Source: Pleurotus ostreatus/Saccharomyces cerevisiae fusant (lineage: Eukaryota > Opisthokonta). Taken from it: a stretch of DNA of 64,000 nucleotides. Every line of letters starts with the position of its first letter. The first letter of the stretch is position 1. Below the pieces are notes generated by a model. That model saw nothing but the letters and a program-made list of their open reading frames with translations. It did not search any database and had not been told where the DNA came from. Below are positions 56,434 to 64,000 of this stretch, piece after piece. The position numbers and the translations under genes were made by a program. Location of the stretch: positions 1 through 64,000 of the forward strand of contig JAMQCK010000090.1 of NCBI GenBank assembly GCA_024196135.1, given 5' to 3'.

Positions 56434-57229
56434 GAACTATGGGTACGACGCGTAGACGACTAGTCACGACCTCTACTACTTTACCTGTCAGTCTTTACTG
56501 TACATCGATGATCTTCGCACTAGCTGGACTAGGCATAATTCATCGATAATTGTTTCTCGCCTTCTCAACCGGAGTGATTGTTCTCAGAACCACTTGGTCC
56601 TCTCATCAAGAACTTTTGTAGGTGATTGTCCACCTTACTATATCTAGCAACGATTGCATCGCTTGCTGAACTAGGAAGTGATGGACTGTATTGCTGTATC
56701 ATGGAGTAGGCTGACAATTGCGAGCGAGACAGGGAGGGTCGCGCGAGCGCCACAATCCACTTCACGCTCTGTGGCAACTTGTTTGGAGGGGTAAAGTGGC
56801 TATCGAGGGGACCACGGTAGAGTGTCTTTCTAGGGTCAAGCTCCTTTGAGGAACTCCGTGTGTGATAAAGATTTCTGCGAGCTTTCGAGGAGATCGTCGG
56901 TAAGTGATAGGTACGCCAAGAGGCCGCTGCAGGTGTGATAGACGGAGACCGCGTAATGTGACGTGGGTGTGTGAACCCGAGGGAAGATCAGGCGCGTGGC
57001 CGGATGGCTTTATTGCCCAAAGCCGAAAGCTCATTGTCCCCCGGTCGCCATCACCGACATACGCTTCTTTATTCCTGCTGCGAATATAAGCGGATTTTCG
57101 CGTTTGCATCTTGACCAGAGCAACACCAAAAGGCCACCTCCGTGCCACTCCAACGTCTTTCGCGCGAGTGAAAGCCACCTCCCGTACATCAATTCCCCTC
57201 TTGAACATTGCAACACTTCGCGATCGACC
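56434..57229. other. Intergenic
   Basis: Nearly 800 bp; the first 250 bp are AT-richer and are probably the upstream gene's 3' region. No domain-bearing frame is supported; the minus-strand frames are short or GC-shadow frames. Confidence 0.45.
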
Positions 57230-58237
57230 ATGGTCACCACTCGCAGTGCCACCAACAGCCCTCGGACGACTACGTCCCCACGCACCACTCGCTCCCCCAA
57301 GGCCAGCGCGCCTGCCACTCCCACCCCACGCAAGACGCCAATGTGCAGGACGTGTGGCCTGCCGCGCAAGGGCCACACGCGCGCTGGCTGCCCGACCTCC
57401 GATCGCAAGGCGTCCTCAGTCACCGCGTCGGGCACCCCCACGGACACAGACTCGGACTCGGATCTGACCGAGCTTGAGGAGCCCTCCTCGCAGCTCTCGC
57501 GCCACATGAGCAGCCTGTCGATCGTCGGTGGCGCGCACCCCGCGTCCCCCACCCCTCAATCCTCCCGCCGCCGCCCGAGCGCGCCCCACGTCCCCGAGGA
57601 TATCAAGGCCGCGCTGAAGGAGCGCCGCCGCAGTGAACGCGCCGCACACGCGCGTCGTGAGTCCCTCCCCCTCCAAGCCGTCCCCTCGCTCACGTCCAGC
57701 CAAGCCGACGTGCTGCAGAACCTCGTGCCGGTGCAAGCCACATATTGGGACAGCGTGACGCAAGAGGCGAAGCCGCTCAGTACGAAGATGCCTGGGACGC
57801 TGATTGACTTGACGCCCTCGGGTAGTCAGCAGAGTCAGCCCGGGAGTCAAGATCTGTCCTTTCATGGCTCGGCGTCGTTCCATGGGGAGCCGTCCATTGA
57901 GGAGCCCCGGCGTGCGGGCCGCCCTCTTCAACGCTCGATGAGCGTGCAGGAGCGCGAGCTGTTCATCGCGAGCGTGGCGCACAACAGCCGCGCGCAATGC
58001 TACCTGATGGGCAAGAACGACGTGGAGAGGGTCCAGAGGGAGGCTCCCAGACACCGTCTGCACACGCGGATCCTCGGCCTGCACAAGAGTTCCGACTTCT
58101 GCGTGTTCATGGGGCACGACGAAAAGGCCGTTGAGCTGCTATACCAGCAGACGAAGCGCACTGGCAAAATAAGCGCTGTGGCCGGTGGCGCAATGGCGGG
58201 GGCGATCACCACGTTTGCTACCTTAGCCTACTCTTGA
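57230..58237 (+). CDS. Hypothetical protein with CCHC-like finger and C-terminal hydrophobic tail
   Basis: A single long exon (335 residues) starting MVTTRSATNSPRTTTSPR. A short Cys/His motif MCRTCGLPRKGHTRAGC (C-x2-C-x6-H-x4-C) resembles a zinc knuckle. Acidic (DTDSDSDLTELEEP) and Arg/Ser-rich stretches follow, then a more ordered region (RPLQRSMSVQERELFIASVA, LHKSSDFCVFMGHDEKAVEL). The last 25 residues (ISAVAGGAMAGAITTFATLA) are hydrophobic and could anchor the protein in a membrane. The ATG at 57230 has a good context (ACCATGG). I know no function; it appears to be a lineage-specific basidiomycete protein. The long antisense frame here is a shadow. Confidence 0.65.
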   Translation: MVTTRSATNSPRTTTSPRTTRSPKASAPATPTPRKTPMCRTCGLPRKGHTRAGCPTSDRKASSVTASGTPTDTDSDSDLTELEEPSSQLSRHMSSLSIVGGAHPASPTPQSSRRRPSAPHVPEDIKAALKERRRSERAAHARRESLPLQAVPSLTSSQADVLQNLVPVQATYWDSVTQEAKPLSTKMPGTLIDLTPSGSQQSQPGSQDLSFHGSASFHGEPSIEEPRRAGRPLQRSMSVQERELFIASVAHNSRAQCYLMGKNDVERVQREAPRHRLHTRILGLHKSSDFCVFMGHDEKAVELLYQQTKRTGKISAVAGGAMAGAITTFATLAYS

Positions 58238-58421
58238 TTGATGGACTCTATTAGCTGGTCTAATCCGTACCTCTTGTTGACGACTGTATCTTACGCACAC
58301 ACTCTCCTTCTTGGTTTATTTTCTTGAATAACTCGACATTGTAGCCCGGAGCATTAGATAGACACGACCATAATCCTATAGCCTGCACTCTTTGCTTGCA
58401 TTCTATCCACTCCTTACTCAA

Positions 58422-60953
58422 CTACCGCCTCAAAAGCTCCTCCAACACACCCTTCGCCTCCCTAGCATCCGCTCTCCCCTTACTCTCCCTCATCACCCAC
58501 CCCAGTATTTTGTTGATCACATTCACCTTCCCCGCCCGATACTTCGCCACCTCCGCTGGCTGCGCCGCGAGGGCCCGGGCGCAGAGGTCCTTCAGCCCGT
58601 CCCGAGCTCCCCCCTTCGAGCCGTTTCCCCCCTTCAACCCGTTTCCCCCCTTCGACCCGTTTCCGTCTCCACCCTTCGACCCGTGTCCTCCCTTCAACCC
58701 GCCCCCGCCGCCGCTATTGTCTTCCCCCTCCACGATGAACCCCTGTGCCTCCGCGAGCTCCAGGGGCGGGGCCGCCGGATTGGCAAGCATGTGGCGCAGG
58801 AGGTGCTTGCCGGACGTCCCTAGACACGACGAAACGCGTTTCAGCGGGGGTCGAGGGGGTGAGGGGGCGGACAATTGCGAAGGAGAGGGGCGGACAATTG
58901 GGAAGTGGGGGCGCGGACAATTGGGAGGGGGGGAGGGCCGGACAATTGGGAAGGAGAGGCAGCGAGACATTCGGGTGCGAAAAGGGATACTCGGGTTGCG
59001 ACAGACATTCGGGTTACAAAAAAGGAAAAGGAACTCGGGACGCGACAGACATCGGGATCCAAATGGGAAATAGGAAGTAGGAAATGGGTGCAGTAGAGCA
59101 GAATTTGTTAGGGAAGGGGAGGGGGTGTGAGACATAGACAGAGGGGGACCGACACTCACATGTGATCGTCCCGCCCTGGACGAGGTCTATCAGCTGCCCG
59201 AAGGCGTCCGTGGTCAACGGATTGTCGGAAAAAGCGCGTTGCTGGGCGGACAGTTGGCCGAGCAGGTCCTGGGTCATCCTGGGGGCGGGGCGGGGCGGGA
59301 GTTAGAGGCGGGTGCTGAAGGGCAGGGAGGGTTTGAGTCTGGAGGGCAGGGAAAGTTCGAGAGTGGGGGGCTGGGTGAGAGAGAGAGGGGACCAGGTCCA
59401 GAGCGAACGAAGGTAAGGAGATAGGAAAGGAACCGGTGCGCACCAGTTGACGACGATCTTTGGGTCTCGCTTCCCAGACTGGCAGATCAGGTCGAGGTAG
59501 GAGATAGCGCCAATAGAGCCCTCGGCGGGTACGCGTTCGCCCATGTACTCTTCCTCAAGCTTCATCAGGGTGTTTACGTCGCGTTCGGGGAGGCCGTAAG
59601 CATTTCGTAAGCGAGCGCGAGTCTCCCATGGCAAAGGTGGCTGAGTCTCGCGAAGGCGTGCTAGTCGGTCCTACGAAGAGTCATAAGCTCGAGCTGTCCG
59701 CCAAGCTAGATGACTGAGCTACATACCTCGCCAATCCTCAGTACACCAAGGTTGGGGTCTGGCATGTAGCGGTAGTCCTGAGCGTCTTCTTTCGTACGCA
59801 GAGCATACGTCTCGAACGTGTTCGGGTCGAAGCCCCGGGTCTGCTGCTCAACAACGGCGCCCGACTCGAGGATGCTTTTCTGTCTGGCGATCTCATGCTC
59901 TAGAGTCGCCTCAAATTAGCTAAGGGCGTACGACGAGAAGCCCGTGCTCACTTATAGCAGCCATGATGAACTTGACGCCATTGACGTTCTTGACTTCGCA
60001 GCGTGTACCCGAGCCAGGTGGTGCGTCTGCCCGGTTGACGGAGACGTTCACGTCGCAGCGAAGCGAGCCCATCTCCATGTTGCCATCGCTGGCGCCAACA
60101 GTCCGAAGCACCGACTGCAGAGCACGAACATACTGCCCGGCTTCTTCCGGCGTGCTGAAAGGAAGTCAGTGAGGTATTGGGCCAGTCAACCACAAAGGCC
60201 TACCTCATATCAGGTTCCGTGACAATTTCTATGAGACCCGTCCCAGCTCTGTTCAAGTCGATATACGACTTGCGCAGTCTGGGCACCGTTGTAGACTTCG
60301 CAGTATCCTGTTCGTCGTCAATAGAGTTGTAGCCCTCGGTCATCGTACGCAAGACTCACCTGCTCCAGTTGTATCTGGTGGATTCGTACATTCGAATTGT
60401 CTAGCAGTAGAGAGCCGTTCCGTGCGAAGGGAGCTAGAAGTGCATTTTATGGCCAAGTTCATATTGCTGCCGAGGATCTCATTCTTACCATAGTGCTGGG
60501 TAATTTGATACCCCGAAGGTAAATCAGAGTAGAAGTAGTGCTTCCTGTCGAAGGAAGACCGGGGGTTGACTTCGCACTTCAGCGCAAGAGCAGCACGAAG
60601 CGCAAGGTCGACGCAGGCCTGGTTCAGACGCTGTTACACGTTTAGTTGTCTTTCTGCACATTGTTCTGTAGGATGACTTACCGGAAGCGTCCCAGGAAAC
60701 GCAGCATCAAATGCCACAAAATGCATATTAGGAGTATCACCCAAGTCCGACGTTGGTGCCTCTGTCAAAATTGAATTTTGCGTCAGTTATGCCGAATGCA
60801 GAGTAAACCTGGACGAGAAGTAAATCCACCTGAGAAAAGCTTCTGCTTCGACTTGAGCTGAGCATGCGTCTCTATGCCTATAACGGCCTGCCAACCGGGC
60901 CATCGGCTGTCATGTTTGAAAGCGCGCGTGTGCAGCCGGCGCGCGACGAACAT
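58422..60953 (-). CDS. PET112: Mitochondrial glutamyl-tRNA(Gln) amidotransferase subunit B
   Basis: GatB acts with GatA (and GatF/GatC) to convert Glu-tRNA(Gln) to Gln-tRNA(Gln) in mitochondria. Start at 60953 ([16 protein letters not shown]), a basic presequence; a more upstream TTG frame extension is not needed. Motifs: [102 protein letters not shown], and [19 protein letters not shown]. The C-terminal YqeY-like part ([20 protein letters not shown]) is broken by a Gly/Ser/Lys-rich repeat (GGNGSKGG type, about 58,600-58,700) and ends [20 protein letters not shown] to a stop at 58422. Two introns here are large (59442-59279 and 59159-58820), the second with minisatellite repeats. Confidence 0.92.
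58600..58715. repeat. Coding tandem repeat in GatB, Gly/Ser/Lys-rich
   Basis: About six units of a purine-rich repeat encode GG(N/D/H)G(S/L)KGG-like peptides within the C-terminal domain of GatB. The plus strand shows repeated ttcgacccgtttcccccc-type units. Most GatB proteins lack such an insert, so it is likely a recent in-frame expansion or a disordered loop. Confidence 0.7.
58868..59056. repeat. Minisatellite cluster inside a GatB intron
   Basis: Two repeat families lie within the 340-nt intron: four copies of a ggacaattgggaag-type unit at roughly 22-bp spacing (58868, 58891, 58913, 58936), and two to three copies of a gacagacattcgggtt-type unit (58969-59056). Copies differ by several substitutions. 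The intron ends (GTGAGT donor, TCTAG acceptor) are intact. Confidence 0.7.
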
Positions 60954-61159
60954 GCAGGTTGCGGGCAAGACGCGTTCGGGCTTACACGTGATGAGGCGAG
61001 TTCGATTACCGCTTGCGGCGAGAGTTGATTTTCACTCGAGGCATAGTGGTAGGGATTAAAGAGAGGAAGCCCCCTCGTCCGTTTGAAGCTTGCGTAGTAT
61101 TTTACATACAGATCCAGACCCGTAGATATGTGTGTCCCGTTATTGAAGTCAACCCTTGC

Positions 61160-63926
61160 TTAGAGCTCCCCCAAGGGCTCGTCATCATCGTCGTCCTCGT
61201 ACATCGCCGACCCACCCATCCAGAATACCCGCCAGTCCTCCAATCCCTTCCGACACACCCCATACACGCCCTCCTCGCGCTTCAGGTCACGTAGCATGAT
61301 CTCCGTGTCCACACTCCCGTACGTCGACGTCGAGCTCATCGACGCCGAGTACCTCAGCCCACCCGGTGACGGCCTGCCCGACAACCCAGGCGGCGACATC
61401 GCGCTCGTGAACCCGCCCTGTGCCATGGTGCTGCTGTAGTACGCGCGCTCGGGGTTATCCCAGTGCCCGCCCCTGCACATGAGCGCCGCGCCGCCGCCGA
61501 GGTCCTCGAACGCGGTGCGCTCCTCCACGGGTCGCGCCTTGCCCTTGCCCTTCCCCTTGGTCATGAGCGCGGCGAGCGGGATCTCGCGCACCTCGACGCC
61601 GTCGTCGCCGGAGGCTATGACTTGCAGGAAGGGGTCGTCGCCCTCGTCGTATTCGGACACGCCGCAAAGGCGTATGACGACGGAGGCTGGTGGTGATTGC
61701 CACAATATAGCATGCAGCGGCGGGAGCGAATGGGTCGGCAGCGGACATGGTAGGAGATGCGATACCAAGCCTCTTGTCAAGAGATACAGGTCCTGCGTGC
61801 GCCCCTCGCCCAGCTCGAGGTGCACGCGTGTTGGTGGGATCCACTTCGGGTGATGAGATGAATAATCGACCGATGCTCGCGAGCGTCGACTAGCCGTGCT
61901 CGCAACCGACGGGTTGGAGTGCAAAGAGACGCTCGTACTCGGATCGTCCCAGAGCTCCCACTCGCCCACCGCCGAGTCAGCGAGACGTATCCAACCGGCC
62001 TTCTTGTCGAAGACGACGAATAGGCTTGTGTGAATGCCGTAGTCGATGGTGTGAGCCGCACGCGGGCTCTCCGATGTGACGTGCATAGAGCTGCCACTAC
62101 TTGAGCGCCCATGCCCATGCTTGTATCTGGACGAATCCGAGGATGAGCGTGCCATCTCATGAACCGCCTGTTGAAAGAATGTGATACTCCGCGGGGTGAG
62201 CGGGGTGTAGAATTCCTGAAATTCGTCAGCCTGCTGTCGAGGTTTTGATTCATAGTGCATGCCTCACCTTGACAAAGTGGAATGCCCGCTCTCCCCTCGG
62301 CGTCTCGTACAGCAATATATTGGACTTCGTTGAAACTGCCAAAAGCTGCCCACCCGTCCCTTTGCGGTGTTCGTCCTTCCACAACGCGTACGACAAGATG
62401 GAGGCATGAAGCAGCCTAGACCCCGGCGAAGCAAGCGGCACAAAATCCGTCGCCCACCGCAAAGGCAGCTCGTCGACCAAATCCCAGCTGTCACCGCGCG
62501 TCGGTGAATGCGGATTCGGGTCTGTCGGACTGCCGTCAATCGCCTCGACGGCTTCCCTCAGACTTCCTAGACTTGGCGAAGGACTCGAGCGCCCGTTCTT
62601 ATTACTGGTGAGCGGGTTGGGCGAGGTGCGGGTGGCGGAGGGCGACAACAGGTTGTGATAGGAAGAGGAGCTTGGTTCAGCGTGATCTTGCTTCGGGCGC
62701 TCGATGAAGTTCTGGATCGACTTTGCGATGCTACTGGTTGGTCGGTGTCGCTTCTTAGTTGGCGTTGACTGTGCACTCCAATGTGAGGGACGCGCGAGGT
62801 CAAGAGGTTTGGAGCCCTGTAACAACGGTGAGCACGGCGCAGACCTTGTGATGTCAGTAAATATACCTTGTTCGCCACAGCCCACTTCGCCAGACTTATG
62901 AGACTGGATAGGTTGTACATGCGCAGGGAGCGAACGCTCTCGGAGTGACTTTGGGTTGTTGGAGGGCCAACAAGGGCCAGCACAACACCCTGCGGTCGGC
63001 CATCTCCCGTGTTCTCCGCCTCCAAGACAGTCATCTGAAAGACACTGACGAAGGTGAGATTCGCTCGCATGGCCGGGCGTATAGACGTACCCCTCACCCG
63101 TCCATATCGTCCGCGCTTGCGCCTCATCCGGCCCACGCTGCACAATGTGGCCCGCGCTATCCCAATGCTGGGGATAGAGGTCAAGGACGCTCAGCCCTTC
63201 ATCGTGCCCGATAAGAATAAGTCTGTCGGACAGGATGGGCAAGAGACAGCGTATCGGCACTGTCGAGTGAGGTAGGAAGCGCGAGCCGAAGTTGAACATC
63301 TTGAGGTGGGAAGGCTTTAGGCGCTGTGGGAGGAAGGGTAGTGCAGGCATGGGTGGGGTTTCTGGAGGGGCTTCTGCGATGCTTTCTTGTCGGAGAAGAT
63401 CGACAGTGCGGATTTGCAGAGCTGGTTGCGGGGTAGGTGGTTCGCGGGTGATCATAGGCGTTGGTACGTTGATGCTGCGAGGCGGGAGAGGTGGTGGCGG
63501 CGCTTGAGACGGCGCCAGATTCTGTTGCGCTGCTTGGTACGAAGGGTCCTGGGTTGCAGCTCAGGTTGGGCTCAGCTTCCCAAACAGCACAGTACACACC
63601 TGATCGTTGCCCCATCCTCGCAGACGCCGTCTCTCGCGCTCTTCGGGCGTGACGCCATGATATCGTTCAGCAGCTCTGCACGTCCACGATCGACCATCAG
63701 TGGTATGCGCGCGCGCCTTCGCAGTCTTCGTACCTCTTCTCAATCCAGCCCTGCCAGCGGCCAAACCTGCAGAGTCTCTGTCAGCTTAACTCCGGTACAC
63801 CCAAGGATCCACGCACCTCGAGTTCGGCCCTTGACTCGCCGCAAGATCATCGTACGTCGGGAGTTCGTCACCGACGCCACCCCGGTCCTGCTCGACGCCG
63901 TTGAACCCCTGGTCCTGGTAGGACAT
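61160..63926 (-). CDS. CNH-like (citron-homology) domain protein
   Basis: Start at 63926 (MSYQDQGFNGVEQD), with exons giving DELPTYDDLAASQGPNSR, FGRWQGWIEK, AAERYHGVTPEERERRRLRG and GWGNDQ, then a Pro-rich linker (LAPSQAPPPPLPPRS). A long beta-propeller-like region follows (STVPIRCLLPILSDRLILIG, HDEGLSVLDLYP, IWTGEGYV, VFQMTVLEAENTGDGRPQGV), with Ser/Pro-rich inserts. The final exon (62260-61160) contains SLFVVFDKKAGWIRLADSAV, GEWELWDDPSTS and a mixed acidic end (MYEDDDDDEPLGEL). The pattern fits a CNH domain as in fungal Rho/vesicle-tethering regulators; no other catalytic domain is present. Six or so introns. Precise function unknown. Confidence 0.7.
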
Positions 63927-64000
63927 CCTTGTGTGGTAGTATGCTTCAAGTCGTTATATTCCTCCGAAACGATAGTTTGTGAACACTCCGCTCCGGCCTG

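Noticed and set aside
57416..58117. 233-codon minus-strand frame
   Set aside because: Antisense shadow of the single-exon CCHC-like protein gene; composition is Leu/Arg/Ala-rich and no motif is recognised.
58590..59060. CRISPR-like direct repeats
   Set aside because: Repeat units are of unequal length without uniform spacers, lie in a eukaryotic intron/exon, and have no cas genes.
60953..60968. Five-residue upstream extension of GatB
   Set aside because: The codon at 60968 is TTG; the first in-frame ATG is at 60953 and starts a good mitochondrial presequence.

Overview
The window is nuclear DNA of a filamentous basidiomycete, most likely a mushroom-forming agaricomycete. It is GC-rich (strongest at third codon positions), its genes carry many short introns (mostly 45-60 nt, GTGAGT/GTACGT donors, CTGAC/CTAAC branch sites, CAG/TAG acceptors), and the gene set is purely eukaryotic and fungal (MET2-type homoserine acetyltransferase, DSC-complex subunit, TRP-like membrane protein, HMG-box and GATA factors). 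I saw no bacterial, viral or CRISPR features and no convincing tRNA or rRNA. All intron boundaries were placed by eye from splice signals and frame continuity.

Layout. (1) 0-9.7 kb: two same-strand copies of a beta-helix (pectin-lyase-fold-like) gene, about 8 kb apart. They flank a degenerate repeat cluster (1.4-2.3 kb) and a puzzling plus-strand unit with 19 intron-like elements and no recognisable protein (3.0-6.5 kb). (2) 9.7-26 kb: housekeeping block with poly(A) polymerase, a TRP-like membrane protein, SNAPC3/SNAP50, the RES-complex splicing factor Ist3, eIF3d, Dsc2 and homoserine O-acetyltransferase. Ist3/eIF3d and Dsc2/Met2 are head-to-head pairs with short shared promoters. (3) 26-37 kb: gene-poor. 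A GATA zinc-finger factor sits between two blocks of several kilobases holding only coding-like fragments, followed by an NTF2/SnoaL-like gene whose frame seems to require a one-nucleotide exon. (4) 37.6-49.4 kb: NOP14 and a complete ATR/Mec1 checkpoint kinase, both on the plus strand. (5) 49.8-64 kb: an HMG-box factor, Yaf9, COX7, two lineage-specific proteins, mitochondrial GatB (with a minisatellite-bearing intron and a Gly/Lys repeat insert), and a CNH-like protein.

Functional themes are mRNA/snRNA metabolism (PAP1, SNAPC3, Ist3), ribosome biogenesis and translation (NOP14, eIF3d, GatB), chromatin and DNA-damage signalling (Yaf9, ATR), ER ubiquitin ligase function (Dsc2) and methionine biosynthesis (Met2). 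The genes are not an obvious pathway cluster. No gene looks like a clear-cut new defence or mobile system. The most unusual items are the multi-intron orphan locus, the candidate 1-nt exon, a GC-AG intron, and the unexplained blocks around the GATA gene.
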